The notes beneath the pieces are model-generated. The model ran no database searches. It was not told the origin of the DNA and worked only from the letters and a program-made list of their open reading frames with translations. From assembly GCA_013200995.1 (NCBI GenBank), contig CP053688.1, positions 2,108,001 through 2,172,000 of the forward strand: a stretch of 64,000 bases of DNA, in the 5' to 3' direction. Both the position numbers and the translations under genes were made by a program. Each line of letters begins with the position of its first letter. Positions within the stretch are counted from its first letter, which is position 1. Positions 26,193 through 37,616 of the stretch are shown here, piece by piece. The stretch comes from Arthrobacter citreus. GTDB lineage: Bacteria; Bacillota; Bacilli; Bacillales; Bacillaceae_G.

Positions 26193-26371
26193 TTTCAACT
26201 CCCCTTAAACGTTCTAATTTTATTTATTCAACTTTAACGGGAAAAGCATTTCAATGTATTTCCTCTATTATAATAGAGGTTAAAGTTTAATGAAAAGACT
26301 ATGGAGCAAAATTGTGTAAATTTTTTGAAGATTAGTTTATGATAGATAAGTCAATAAGAAAGGGGGATATT

Positions 26372-27583
26372 ATGCAACCAGCAGTTAATACAAAGGTTAT
26401 TAATCAATCAACCATGTATCAAATTCTATTTGCAATTAGTTTAGGTCATTTATTAAATGACTCGATGCAAGCAGTTGTACCAGCCATATTTCCAATTTTA
26501 GAAAAGACGATGAATTTAACTTACACAGAAATTGGATTCATAGCCTTTGCGCTAAATATGACTTCCTCTGTAATGCAACCTGTATTTGGAATTTTTTCCG
26601 ATCGAAAGCCATCACCATTTCTCCTTCCAATTGGAATGTCATCCAGTTTACTAGGTATGCTTTGTTTAGCTTTTGCACCAAATTTAATGATGGTTCTATT
26701 ATCTGTCCTATTAATCGGTATCGGGTCAGCAATCTTCCATCCTGAGGGCTCTAAAGTAGCGTTTTTAGCCTCTGGCTCAAAAAGAGGGTTATCTCAAGCA
26801 ATCTATCAAGTTGGAGGAAATACAGGAAACTCGCTAGCTCCAGTATTTACGGCATTAATATTTGTACCACTAGGACAAAAAGGCGCAGCTTGGTTTACTA
26901 TTCTAGCTGCTATTGGTATTTGTGTGTTAATTTATGTATCTACATGGTACCGAAATAAATTAAAAGAAGACCCATTTAAATTAAAAAATAAAGGCCAAAC
27001 TTCAACTGAAAGTTTCAAAATAACATCGGCCGTAAAATTTGCTATTATTTTGTTAATTTTTATTACCTTTGCTCGCTCATGGTACTCAGCTGGCATAGGC
27101 AACTATTATCAGTTTTATTTAATTAAGAGCTATGGTTTATCGATTAAAAGTACACAATTTTATTTATTTATCTTTATGATTGCAGGTGTAATTGGAACAT
27201 TTATTGGGGGAACATTAGCTGACAAATTTGGAAAACGTAATACGATTTTATTTTCTTTAGTTGGAACTTTTCCATTAGCGTTATTACTCCCTCATATCTC
27301 TTTATTAGCAGTTATACCAATTTTATTTTTAATTGGTATCATCAGTTCTAGTTCCTTTAGTGTAATAGTTGTTTATGCTCAAGAGCTAGTTCCTGGTAAA
27401 GTTGGTTTAGTTAGTGGATTAATTGTAGGTTTAGCATTCGGAATGGGTGCTTTAGGAGCCGTATTATTAGGTGTAATTGCCGATGCAACTAGCCTTAAAT
27501 TCGTTATGAACTTATGTAGTTTCTTGCCATTACTAGGCTTAGTAGCATTTATGCTGCCAAATGATCGTAAAAAAACAGTTTAA
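26372..27583 (+). CDS. MFS transporter, fosmidomycin resistance (Fsr) type
   Basis: A 403-residue major facilitator protein with 12 predicted membrane segments. The opening SLGHLLNDSMQAVVPAIFPIL and the GSAIFHPEGSKVAFLASGSKRG loop are typical of the Fsr/YfnC branch, drug exporters named after fosmidomycin resistance. Actual substrate unknown. I start it at the ATG at 26372 because AAAGGGGGA lies 5 nt before it; an upstream ATG at 26339 in frame has no ribosome binding site. It is monocistronic, with a terminator 100 bp downstream. Confidence 0.85.
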   Translation: MQPAVNTKVINQSTMYQILFAISLGHLLNDSMQAVVPAIFPILEKTMNLTYTEIGFIAFALNMTSSVMQPVFGIFSDRKPSPFLLPIGMSSSLLGMLCLAFAPNLMMVLLSVLLIGIGSAIFHPEGSKVAFLASGSKRGLSQAIYQVGGNTGNSLAPVFTALIFVPLGQKGAAWFTILAAIGICVLIYVSTWYRNKLKEDPFKLKNKGQTSTESFKITSAVKFAIILLIFITFARSWYSAGIGNYYQFYLIKSYGLSIKSTQFYLFIFMIAGVIGTFIGGTLADKFGKRNTILFSLVGTFPLALLLPHISLLAVIPILFLIGIISSSSFSVIVVYAQELVPGKVGLVSGLIVGLAFGMGALGAVLLGVIADATSLKFVMNLCSFLPLLGLVAFMLPNDRKKTV

Positions 27584-27682
27584 CGATATTCCCGCAAAAA
27601 GTAATGACACTAATCTTCGGCTATAGTAAGCCAAAATTGAAAATATTAGCTCTTTATAAAGTAAACCTGATTTTTGAATTTT

Positions 27683-27712
27683 AAAAGGCTGTCAAATAGG
27701 CAGCCTTTTAAT
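27683..27712 (+). terminator. Terminator of the MFS gene
   Basis: AAAAGGCTG / CAGCCTTTT stem, 9-nt loop, followed by a short T-rich stretch. Confidence 0.7.
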
Positions 27713-27792
27713 AATTCTTTTAACTAACGATAAAATCCTTTTTTATTGCATTAATCAAATTTCGACTGATTTTAAACTAGTCAAAGAAATTG

Positions 27793-27832
27793 AAAAATCC
27801 TCCCTGAAATGTCAGGAAGGATTTTTATTTTT
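27793..27832 (-). terminator. Terminator of katG
   Basis: AAAAATCCTCCCTGA / TCAGGAAGGATTTTT stem with a single mismatch and a 4-nt loop, ending in U on the minus strand, just after the katG stop codon. Confidence 0.85.
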
Positions 27833-27844
27833 TTCGTATTTATT

Positions 27845-30064
<2,220 letters not shown>

Positions 30065-30099
30065 TTATGTATACGTAAATATACGTAACTAACAAGATA

Positions 30100-30124
30100 T
30101 GATAATGATTATGTAATCATTATA
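30100..30124 (-). promoter_or_regulatory. PerR/Fur-like box overlapping the katG promoter
   Basis: TGATAATGATTATGT (30100-30114) matches the PerR box TTATAATNATTATAA at 12 of 15 positions. It overlaps a perfect palindrome AATGATTA-tg-TAATCATT (30104-30121) and lies next to a minus-strand TATAAT (30119-30124). PerR is the usual repressor of Bacillus catalase genes. A direct repeat TATACGTAA (30070-30089) lies closer to the gene and is unexplained. Confidence 0.6.
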
Positions 30125-30448
30125 TTAAACTATTACTTATATTAACAGAAATAAGTATTACTATTATGAATTTTTCGATAAACATATGAACATTGTATGT
30201 CATTAGTAAAATAGATTTTTGGTTAGTGAGTTTGTTCATACTCTATCGAATAATAAGCTATTTGTTCTTCAACTCTGCACTCTCCACTAATTCTTATAAT
30301 TTCTTTGCTTAGCAGGTAATACTATTTATAAAATCTCAACTGAAAGTAACTTTATGATTGAAATTTTACAATCACTTGCTTGTACTATTCTAGTAATTAA
30401 TTCTATACTTTATTCCTGTTTCCTTGTTCGAATACCTTGCCATTTACT

Positions 30449-30476
30449 ACAAAAAAACTGCTATTTTAGCAGCTTA
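30449..30476 (-). terminator. Intrinsic terminator, minus strand
   Basis: CTGCTA / TAGCAG stem with a short loop followed by TTTTTTT on the minus strand. It is downstream of the small hypothetical gene at 30563 and is the best evidence that something is transcribed there. Confidence 0.6.
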
Positions 30477-30562
30477 TAATCTTTAATATAAATTTACTTC
30501 CCATTTATTGTCCAACGTTCGAAATGCAATAGCTAAAAAACGAAACATCCATTATTAAGTCA

Positions 30563-30760
30563 TTATTTTTCCTTAGTTACTTTAATATCTGGAAATTTCC
30601 CCCTAATAAATGATAGGATCTCCTTTGTTTCTTCATTCATATTATAAGGTGCAACCGTACCGCCAAATGAAGGCTGGATTAAAATAGGTTCATCATGGTT
30701 ATTGAGATAAAATTGTAAATAATCAATATTCCAAGGTTGTCTCGATAGAATTGTTTGCAT
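30563..30760 (-). CDS. Small hypothetical protein, uncertain
   Basis: A 65-residue frame that I do not recognise (MQTILSRQPWNIDYLQFY at its start). The composition is protein-like, with Trp, Asp and Pro and few homopolymer runs, and an intrinsic terminator follows 90 bp downstream on the same strand. Against it, no ribosome binding site precedes the ATG and an in-frame stop lies directly upstream. It could be a remnant of a longer gene or a true small protein. It sits between katG and the structured element that borders the qox operon. Confidence 0.35.
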   Translation of the reverse strand: MQTILSRQPWNIDYLQFYLNNHDEPILIQPSFGGTVAPYNMNEETKEILSFIRGKFPDIKVTKEK

Positions 30761-30886
30761 GTTTCACAATTTTAATTACAGATTTCCTATTTTTATTTTC
30801 ACTTCCACTTTTATTTACAGTTTTTATTCTCTTATTTGAATGTTTGGCATTCTTATTTGCACTTTTTTTATATACTATATAAAGAA

Positions 30887-31003
30887 AATTCGCCGATTAG
30901 CGAGACTTTAGGCGAAGACAGGACGGTAGTTGCACTTATACTTATACCTAAAATTGGCATCTACGTCGACTGATCTTCACCGTTCCCAATTAATACTTTC
31001 TTA
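30887..31003. repeat. Structured intergenic element, copy 1
   Basis: This element has a second copy at 35047-35147 in the same orientation. The best conserved part reads ATCTTCACCGTT (30973-30984) followed by CCAATT and ATACTTTCT; GGCATCTAC (30957-30965) and CCTAAAA are also shared. In both copies GG-n-GAAGA pairs with TCTTC-a-CC. Inside, copy 1 has GAC-gg-TAG / CTA-c-GTC where copy 2 has GG-ca-TAG / CTA-ca-CC, so pairing is kept while bases change. On the minus strand each copy follows a terminator hairpin with U8. Class unknown. Confidence 0.6.
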
Positions 31004-31011
31004 ATATGCAA

Positions 31012-31044
31012 AAAAAAGCTCTTCGATTACCGAAGAGCTTTTCT
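31012..31044 (-). terminator. Intrinsic terminator of qoxABCD
   Basis: AAAAGCTCTTCGG / TCGAAGAGCTTTT stem-loop on the minus strand followed by U8, just after the qoxD stop codon. Confidence 0.9.
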
Positions 31045-31048
31045 CATA

Positions 31049-31330
31049 TTACATACCCCAAACTAATGTCCAAAGAGTACCAAATACTATTGCTACTGCA
31101 ATAAATACTGCGTAACCTAAATTGATATATAATACATTTTTATTTTCATTTTCGTTCATGTGCATGAAAACAATTAATTGAAGACCACCTTGTAATAATG
31201 CCGTTACTATTAAGATAATAAATGACACATTAAAAGGTAAATGTAAATAGTAAACACTTAAAGCTATGATTGTTAGGACAAGTGATTGGATGAAGCCAAC
31301 CACTTGATGCTTAGGGAATAACGCGCTCAT
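31049..31330 (-). CDS. qoxD: Cytochrome aa3 quinol oxidase subunit IV
   Basis: A 93-residue membrane protein with three hydrophobic segments (FIQSLVLTIIALSVYYL, VSFIILIVTALLQGGLQLIVFM, YAVFIAVAIVFGTLWTLVW). It is the small accessory subunit of the heme-copper quinol oxidase, needed for assembly. Its ATG overlaps the qoxC stop by 4 bp (ATGA), so it is translated by coupling. It is the last gene of the operon and a strong terminator follows. The conserved FMHM motif at the end of the second segment is present. Confidence 0.92.
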   Translation of the reverse strand: MSALFPKHQVVGFIQSLVLTIIALSVYYLHLPFNVSFIILIVTALLQGGLQLIVFMHMNENENKNVLYINLGYAVFIAVAIVFGTLWTLVWGM

Positions 31331-31917
31331 CCAATCAGTCCTTTCACGTAAACAAAACTAAAGATAAAGATCCATACTACATCTAGAAAATGCCAATATA
31401 GTGAATAAATAAATGTTTTGTTTGCAGTAGTTTCAGTAATACCTTCACGAGATACTTGAATTAAGATTGCAATACCCCATAACATACCGAATGAAACGTG
31501 GGCACCGTGAGTACCTAATAATACGAATAACGCTGATAAAGCTCCACTACTTTGGATCGTCGCACCTTCATGTACATAAGTAAAGAATTCTGTAATCTCT
31601 ACTCCTAAGAAGACTGCACCTAAAGCTAAAGTTATCATAAGGAAGCTAATAAAAGCTTTTTTTGAATGTAATTTAATAGTGTTAACAACTAAACCAATCG
31701 TAAAACTACTAGTTAATAAGGCAAATGTTTCAATCATTACACCTTTCATCTCAAATAATTCTTTTTGAGTAGGTGCAGAACCAGTATTTTTTGCTAATGT
31801 GAAATAAACTGCGAATAATGTACCGAATAAAGCAATCTCAGCTCCTAAAAAGATCCAGAAACCTAGAATCTTATTAGAACTTTCTTCACCTAGACTATAT
31901 AGAGGCTTGCTGTTCAT
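31327..31917 (-). CDS. qoxC: Cytochrome aa3 quinol oxidase subunit III
   Basis: A 196-residue membrane protein with five hydrophobic segments, of the subunit III family (opening [25 protein letters not shown]; later [16 protein letters not shown] and [20 protein letters not shown]). I place the start at the ATG at 31917, behind GAGGTGATC; the frame is open further upstream inside qoxB. It overlaps qoxB by 23 bp and qoxD by 4 bp. The subunit stabilises the proton-pumping core. The length agrees with Bacillus QoxC. Confidence 0.93.
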   Translation of the reverse strand: MNSKPLYSLGEESSNKILGFWIFLGAEIALFGTLFAVYFTLAKNTGSAPTQKELFEMKGVMIETFALLTSSFTIGLVVNTIKLHSKKAFISFLMITLALGAVFLGVEITEFFTYVHEGATIQSSGALSALFVLLGTHGAHVSFGMLWGIAILIQVSREGITETTANKTFIYSLYWHFLDVVWIFIFSFVYVKGLIG

Positions 31918-33862
31918 AATGATCACCTCGTAATTTTTTCTCTGTTTCAATAATTTCTTCTTTATGAATATGATATCCATGATCGCGTTGGAATGAACGT
32001 GCGATTAAGCAAAGTGCAACCGGAACTGCAAATACAATCATTGGAACCCACCATTCAAAAATTAAGAAGAAACCAAATGCCATAAATGCCATACCTAAAA
32101 TGAATGGTATACCACTATTACTTGGCATGTGAATATCTGTAATCTCACCTTCAAGTAGAGATTTTCCTTCTTTTTTAGCTTTCCAGAATGGATCTAATGA
32201 ATCAACTTTAGGAATTACTGCAAAGTTATAAGGAGCAATTGGACTGCTTGTAGCCCACTCTAATGTTCTTGCATTCCATGGATCACCATTAGTTTCTCTT
32301 GGAGCATAACGTACACTGTAATAAATATTATAAACAAGTAACATGAACCCGATAGCTAACCCTACAGCACCAATTGAAGCAATCAAGTTTAAAGGACCAA
32401 AACCTGAATCTGCACTATACGTATAAGTACGACGAGTCATACCTTTTAATCCTAATAAGAATAATGGGAAGAAAGTTACGTTAAAACTTACAATAATTGT
32501 CCAGAACGTAATTTTACCGATTTTTTCATCTAATTTGAAACCGAAAACTTTTGGGAACCAGTAGTAGAAACCTGCTATTACAGCAAATACAGTACCTGGT
32601 ATTAATACGTAATGGAAGTGAGCAACTAGGAACATCGTATTATGATATTGATAGTCAGCACTTGCCATTGCAAGCATTACCCCTGTAACACCACCGATTG
32701 TAAAGATTGGAATAAACGCTAATGAATAAAGCATTGGAACGGTAAATTCGATTTTACCTTTCCTTAATGTGAACAACCAGTTAAAGATTTTCACACCGGT
32801 TGGTATACTTATGGCCATTGTTGTAATACTAAAGAAGCCATTTACAACAGAACCTTGACCCATTGTATAGAAATGGTGAACCCAAACAACGAAACTTAAA
32901 GCAGAGATTGCAATCATACTGACAACCATGCTCTTATATCCGTATAAATTCTTTCTTGAGAATGTTGCAATAATCTCACTATAAATACCGAAAGCTGGAA
33001 GAATAACAATATAAACTTCAGGATGTCCCCAAATCCAGAATAAGTTCGCCCAAAGCATATCATTACCATGTGCCATCGTGAAGAACTGTGTTCCAAATTC
33101 ACGGTCAAACATCATTAATGCTAAAGCTACTGTTAATACTGGGAATGCGAATACGATAATAACGTTTGTAATTAAGATACTCCAAGTAAACATTGGTAAT
33201 TTCATTAATTTCAAACCTGGTGCACGCATTTTTAAAATTGTTACGATAAAGTTAATACCAGTCATTAATGTACCTAGACCAGCAATTTGAAGCGAAATTG
33301 CGTAATAGTTATTTCCAACACCTGGGCTGAATTCTTTACTTGCTAGTGGGAAGTAAGCTGTCCAACCAGCATCAGGTGATCCACCGATAACAAAGCTTAA
33401 GTTTAAAAGCATTGCACCTGCGAAGAATAACCAGAAACTAACTGCATTTAAATAAGGGAATGCTACGTCACGTGCTCCAATTTGTAATGGAATAACGATA
33501 TTCATTAAACCAATAATGAAAGGCATCGCCATGAATAAAATCATAATTAAGCCGTGAGTTGTAAAAATTTCATTATAATGTTGTGCATCTAATATTTTTA
33601 AATCTGGTCCTGCTAATTGTGCCCTCATTAATAAGGCATCAACTCCGCCACGGAAAAGCATTAATAATGCACAAAGAATATACATTACACCGATACGTTT
33701 ATGGTCAACCGTTGTTAACCATTCTTTCCATAAATAACCCCATTTTTTAAATTTGGTTAAACCAATAAAAATAGCGAGAGAAACAATAACGATACTCACC
33801 ATTGCGCCATAGATCATTGGCTCACCTGTTACAAAAAAGTGATCCCATTTATAACCCATCAT
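31895..33862 (-). CDS. qoxB: Cytochrome aa3 quinol oxidase subunit I
   Basis: A 655-residue heme-copper oxidase core with about 14 membrane segments. Metal ligands are visible: the low-spin heme His in [15 protein letters not shown], the CuB His and cross-linked Tyr in [16 protein letters not shown], the CuB His pair in WVHHFYTMG, and the heme ligands in [11 protein letters not shown]. It reduces oxygen to water and pumps protons. Its ATG overlaps the qoxA stop by 1 bp. Length and the C-terminal extension are as in Bacillus QoxB (about 650 residues). Confidence 0.95.
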   Translation of the reverse strand: MMGYKWDHFFVTGEPMIYGAMVSIVIVSLAIFIGLTKFKKWGYLWKEWLTTVDHKRIGVMYILCALLMLFRGGVDALLMRAQLAGPDLKILDAQHYNEIFTTHGLIMILFMAMPFIIGLMNIVIPLQIGARDVAFPYLNAVSFWLFFAGAMLLNLSFVIGGSPDAGWTAYFPLASKEFSPGVGNNYYAISLQIAGLGTLMTGINFIVTILKMRAPGLKLMKLPMFTWSILITNVIIVFAFPVLTVALALMMFDREFGTQFFTMAHGNDMLWANLFWIWGHPEVYIVILPAFGIYSEIIATFSRKNLYGYKSMVVSMIAISALSFVVWVHHFYTMGQGSVVNGFFSITTMAISIPTGVKIFNWLFTLRKGKIEFTVPMLYSLAFIPIFTIGGVTGVMLAMASADYQYHNTMFLVAHFHYVLIPGTVFAVIAGFYYWFPKVFGFKLDEKIGKITFWTIIVSFNVTFFPLFLLGLKGMTRRTYTYSADSGFGPLNLIASIGAVGLAIGFMLLVYNIYYSVRYAPRETNGDPWNARTLEWATSSPIAPYNFAVIPKVDSLDPFWKAKKEGKSLLEGEITDIHMPSNSGIPFILGMAFMAFGFFLIFEWWVPMIVFAVPVALCLIARSFQRDHGYHIHKEEIIETEKKLRGDHYEQQASI

Positions 33863-34734
33863 TATTTCATCCCCTCCATATTATCCATAGAACCATGATC
33901 ATGCCCTGCATTTTTTCCTTCAGGAGCTGGTCTAAATTCTAAGTGGGTTGAAGAATATGTCTTTCTACCTAAATGCTCTATTTTTAGCAACTTATTAAAC
34001 TCTGTTTCTGTTAAAGCAGGAGCCGTATTTTTAACGTCTTTAACCCAGCCGTCAAAATCTTTATTGTTCATTGCCAGTACTTCAAATTCCATTCCAGCAA
34101 AGCCTTTACCATTGAAGTTACTGTTTTTACCCATAAATGAACCTTCATTTGAAGCAACAAAGTTTAATTTAGTTACCATGTTACTCATTGCGTATTTTTG
34201 TCCACCTAATTGTGGAACCCAGAAACTTGTAATCGGACCAAATGAATATAGTCTGAATTCTACGTTTCTATTCGTCGGAATGTTAACATAGTTAACTGTT
34301 TCAATTCCTTGTTCTGGATATGAGAAGTGCCATTTCCAGTTTGAAGAACTTGCATAAATAACAAGTGGTTTATCATTTGCATGACCTTTTGGAACACTTT
34401 CAACTGCATTTGTTGTTTTAACAGTTACTACTGATAAAACTGCAACAATTATGATCGGTATAACCGTCCAAATAATTTCAAGTGTTTTACTTCCCTCTTC
34501 GTGAGGTGGTTCGTAATCTTTTGGAAGTTTACTAGCTCGATATTTATAAAGAATAACTATATAAAGAATGTAAACTACTAGTAAAACTCCTAACATCATT
34601 AACATTGAGAAGATAATCGTATCTGCTTGCGTTTTAGCAACAGGTCCTTTTGGATTAAGAACTGCAATCTTGTCACAAGCACCCAATGCTAATGCAACCA
34701 GCATGATCATCATGCTCATTAGAAATTTTTTCAT
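33862..34734 (-). CDS. qoxA: Cytochrome aa3 quinol oxidase subunit II
   Basis: A 290-residue lipoprotein: lipobox LALGAC with Cys20, two membrane segments, and an outer cupredoxin domain. The lipobox Cys is the only Cys, so the CuA site of cytochrome c oxidases is absent; this marks a quinol oxidase. A His/Met/Asp-rich tail ([14 protein letters not shown]) ends the protein. I start at the ATG at 34734 behind GGAAGGAAGAGCGAG; an upstream ATG at 34770 would mask the signal sequence. It is the first gene of qoxABCD. A structured element lies about 310 bp upstream. Confidence 0.94.
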   Translation of the reverse strand: MKKFLMSMMIMLVALALGACDKIAVLNPKGPVAKTQADTIIFSMLMMLGVLLVVYILYIVILYKYRASKLPKDYEPPHEEGSKTLEIIWTVIPIIIVAVLSVVTVKTTNAVESVPKGHANDKPLVIYASSSNWKWHFSYPEQGIETVNYVNIPTNRNVEFRLYSFGPITSFWVPQLGGQKYAMSNMVTKLNFVASNEGSFMGKNSNFNGKGFAGMEFEVLAMNNKDFDGWVKDVKNTAPALTETEFNKLLKIEHLGRKTYSSTHLEFRPAPEGKNAGHDHGSMDNMEGMK

Positions 34735-35046
34735 CTCGCTCTTCCTTCCTTTAAGTAAGTAAAAGTACAAAACAGTTTTTTGAATTGCTTCTTAGTTAAG
34801 TATTTTTATAAATTGTCACCAAAATGACAAACAATGTCCACAGTTATAGTAAGATACTTTAATTAAAAAAACAAACAATTAATTTCTATTTTGAAAGGAA
34901 AAAATAAGTGTTCACATTTTAGACAAATATTAGATTTCGATTAACTTTTTGTTCACAATTTCAAAATTACATATTATTAATTTAGTATAATAATTTCGAA
35001 CGATTTTCACGGAATAATCAGTATTTTTGGACAAAGAATACTCTTC

Positions 35047-35147
35047 TATTGGCGATCCGTCAGGGGAAGACAAAGGCATAGTTCCACTCAACCTAAAAGT
35101 GGCATCTACACCGATTTATCTTCACCGTTGCCAATTGATACTTTCTA
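35047..35147. repeat. Structured intergenic element, copy 2
   Basis: Second copy of the element at 30887-31003, same orientation, upstream of qoxA. Closing stem ATTGGC (35048-35053) with GCCAAT (35130-35135); next GGgGAAGA / TCTTCaCC; then GG-ca-TAG-tt-CCACT paired with AGTGG-cat-CTA-ca-CC around the loop CAACCTAA. The pairs make one long imperfect hairpin on either strand. The strand that functions is not known. Confidence 0.6.
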
Positions 35148-35157
35148 AATTAACAAA

Positions 35158-35185
35158 AAAAATAACGCAGATCTCTCTGCGTCAA
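35158..35185 (-). terminator. Terminator hairpin beside copy 2
   Basis: ACGCAGA / TCTGCGT stem with a 4-nt loop followed by TATTTTTTTT on the minus strand. No gene on the minus strand precedes it, so it may end a small RNA or attenuate a long qox leader. Confidence 0.65.
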
Positions 35186-35368
35186 AAACAGGGTTATTAA
35201 TTTATTGAAGAGAAAAACTACTGTCCTAGCATGTTCTTCTCTTCATAGGGTTGGGGGGGTTCTAGGGTTGCATTCCACATTAATTTTAAAATGTGTATCC
35301 AATCGAAGAACTAAGAAAAACAATGGCTTTTTCTTACACTTCTTTTATAAACTTAGATTACCATAAAT

Positions 35369-35387
35369 GAAAATGATTATCAATACC
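35369..35387. promoter_or_regulatory. Fur-like box
   Basis: GAAAATGATTATCAATACC matches the 19-bp Fur consensus (GATAATGATTATCATTATC) at 16 positions. It lies between qoxA (minus) and the DUF1904 gene (plus), neither of which is an iron-uptake gene. Confidence 0.5.
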
Positions 35388-35644
35388 AATTATTGTAATT
35401 TTTTATAAAAAAGTAAAACATTATCATGCCTCAAATACTACAAAGCCAGCATTCTCTTATAATTTTTTACTTCTTTCCATACCCAACCGCCTTTAGCGCA
35501 TACCATGACAGATATCCATTGTTTACATCCATTTCACGTTTTTTTGATTGATGCTTTATTTTCTAAATCAAATTAATAAAATTCAATCTCATTTAATATT
35601 GCAAATCAAATAAGTTATAATTGTAGAAAAAGGGTGGGACAAGT

Positions 35645-35974
35645 ATGCCGCAATTATTAATTAAAGGTATTTCAACAAATGATATTTGCAAAATTAGCAA
35701 GCCATTAATTGAAGAACTTGCAAATGTTTGCGAATGTGGAACTGACAATTTTACGATTGATTGTATTCATTCTACTTCAATCTTTGATGGTGAAGTTGTA
35801 GATAGTTTTCCATTTATTGAAGTAAAGTGGTTTGAACGTGGAGTAGAGACAAGAGATCGTTTCGCTGCAACAATCGAAAAACATGTTAATTTATTAAATA
35901 TTCCAGAATTTGAAATAGCATTTATTACATATAAAGAAGATAGCTATTATATTAATGGAAAGAGATTTGAATAA
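35645..35974 (+). CDS. DUF1904 family protein
   Basis: A 109-residue soluble alpha/beta protein (MPQLLIKGISTNDICKISKP at the start; ending FITYKEDSYYINGKRFE) of the DUF1904 family, related in fold to small tautomerase-like proteins. The N-terminal Pro2 would match the catalytic Pro of tautomerases, and the body (STSIFDGEVVDSFPFIEVKWFERG) fits this fold. No substrate is known. AAAGGGTGGG precedes the ATG, and a strong terminator follows. It is a single-gene unit. Confidence 0.75.
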   Translation: MPQLLIKGISTNDICKISKPLIEELANVCECGTDNFTIDCIHSTSIFDGEVVDSFPFIEVKWFERGVETRDRFAATIEKHVNLLNIPEFEIAFITYKEDSYYINGKRFE

Positions 35975-35991
35975 TACTATACCAAAATAAC

Positions 35992-36022
35992 AAAGGCCAG
36001 TGAATCCACTGGCCTTTTTATT
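35992..36022 (+). terminator. Terminator of the DUF1904 gene
   Basis: AAAGGCCAGTG / CACTGGCCTTT stem with a short loop and U run. Confidence 0.88.
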
Positions 36023-36222
36023 TTGTATAATTTCCATTATTTATAGGTCAACTGTACCTATAGGACGATGTCATTTCACGGTATTTTTACTATGTGGACA
36101 AATATACAAACTTTAAAAAATAGTTATGTAACTAAGTACATGATCGACAAAATTGAATATTAGTATATTAATCGGACAAGTAGGTGACCAAAATACTTCC
36201 GATTAGAGAAAGGTGAATGAGA

Positions 36223-37581
36223 ATGAACTTTGAAATTATTGTGACTGCTTTTGTTTTCATAATGACAATGGCTGTCATTTTCTGGAGACCAAAAGGAATT
36301 CATGAAGCATGGCCTGCAACTATAGGGGCAGTATTAATACTGCTAACTGGAATCGTCAGTCGCCATGACCTTCTTGACATCATTAGTAAAATTGGTGGGG
36401 CCTCTATAACAATTATTGCAACAATTGTTATGGCTGTTATTTTAGAAAGCTTTGGATTTTTCCACTGGTCCGCAGCACGCCTAGTAACATTAGCTAAAGG
36501 ATCAAGTTATCGCCTATACTGGTATATCCAATTACTATGTTTTTTAATGACACTGCTGTTTAATAATGATGGTAGTATCCTAATAACAACACCAATACTA
36601 ATTATTCTTTTAAAAAATCTCCGCTTAAAACCACATCAACAAATACCTTACCTATTATCGGGTGCATTAATTGCTACCGCTTCGAGTGCTCCAATAGGCG
36701 TAAGTAATATCGTAAATTTAATCGGTTTAAAAATCGTTCACATGCCACTATATATGCAGCCGTTAATGATGTTTGTACCAACAATGATCGGCTTATCCTT
36801 TATGTCACTCATGATGTATTTCGTATTAAAGAGTAAATTTCCAGAAGTTTTACCTGCTTCAACAAATGACATTGAAGAATCATTTTTCATCAAAAATTTT
36901 CATCCTTTAAAAACAAAAATCTCTGTTGAAACGAAAAGAAAAAGAACAAAGTTTATGCTTAAAATATTAACTTTCGTATTTGTTATGAGATGTTTGCTTT
37001 TCGTCGCATCCTTTATTTCGATTCCAATTGAATTTGTTGCTGTACTCGGCTCACTCATTTTACTTATATGGAGATGGTACCATTTAAGAACAAACCCCGT
37101 GGATATCTTAAAAAAGACCCCTTGGCAAATACTTTTGTTTGCATTCTCAATGTATGTAATTATTTTTGGGCTTCATAATGCTGGTCTAACAGATTTTCTT
37201 GTAAAAGAACTTGAACCAGTCGTTAATCAAGGCCTATTTAATGCTACTTTAGTAATGGGTGGATTAGTAAGTCTATTATCAAATTTATTTAACAATCACC
37301 CTGCTCTTATGATTGGCACAATCAGTTTAACTGAGATGGGTCTAAATCCAGTAACCCTAAAAGCAATCTATCTTGCAAATATTATCGGTAGTGATATTGG
37401 CTCACTATTATTACCGATTGGAACATTAGCATCTTTAATTTGGATGCACATATTAAAAGAAAATAAAATTAAAGTAAAATGGAAAGATTATTTAAGCGTT
37501 ACAATAATTGTGATCCCATTAACTACTATTATTACATTAATATTATTATTTTATTGGATACAATTATTTTTTGCTCATTAA
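36223..37581 (+). CDS. ywrK: ArsB/YwrK-like membrane transporter
   Basis: A 452-residue membrane protein with about eleven hydrophobic segments of the ArsB/NhaD ion transporter superfamily. Conserved loops include LFNNDGSILITTPI and SNLFNNHPALMIGTIS, the two inverted-repeat signatures around the ion site. The downstream partner and the pairing recall ywrK-ywrJ of Bacillus subtilis, where YwrK is called a putative arsenite pump; no ars genes (arsR, arsC) are nearby, so arsenite is doubtful. I start at the ATG at 36223, 7 nt after AAAGGTG; an ATG at 36217 is too close to that site. Confidence 0.82.
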   Translation: MNFEIIVTAFVFIMTMAVIFWRPKGIHEAWPATIGAVLILLTGIVSRHDLLDIISKIGGASITIIATIVMAVILESFGFFHWSAARLVTLAKGSSYRLYWYIQLLCFLMTLLFNNDGSILITTPILIILLKNLRLKPHQQIPYLLSGALIATASSAPIGVSNIVNLIGLKIVHMPLYMQPLMMFVPTMIGLSFMSLMMYFVLKSKFPEVLPASTNDIEESFFIKNFHPLKTKISVETKRKRTKFMLKILTFVFVMRCLLFVASFISIPIEFVAVLGSLILLIWRWYHLRTNPVDILKKTPWQILLFAFSMYVIIFGLHNAGLTDFLVKELEPVVNQGLFNATLVMGGLVSLLSNLFNNHPALMIGTISLTEMGLNPVTLKAIYLANIIGSDIGSLLLPIGTLASLIWMHILKENKIKVKWKDYLSVTIIVIPLTTIITLILLFYWIQLFFAH

Positions 37582-37616
37582 TTTAGTTCTTTAATTACCT
37601 ATAGGAGGAGATTAAA

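Larger units (their letters stand above)
34735..35644. other. 910-bp intergenic region upstream of qoxA
   Basis: This region holds the second copy of the structured element (35047-35147), a minus-strand terminator hairpin (35166-35184), an inverted repeat GAAGAGAA / TTCTCTTC (35207-35244) and a Fur-like box (35369-35387). A tiny minus-strand frame (35467-35532, 21 codons, MDVNNGYLSWYALKAVGYGK plus Lys) looks protein-like but has no ribosome binding site. The qox promoter must lie here; I cannot fix it. Confidence 0.5.

Noticed and set aside
36223..37581. Arsenic resistance operon
   Set aside because: The ArsB-like protein has no arsR, arsC or arsA neighbour and is paired with a DUF2642 gene instead.
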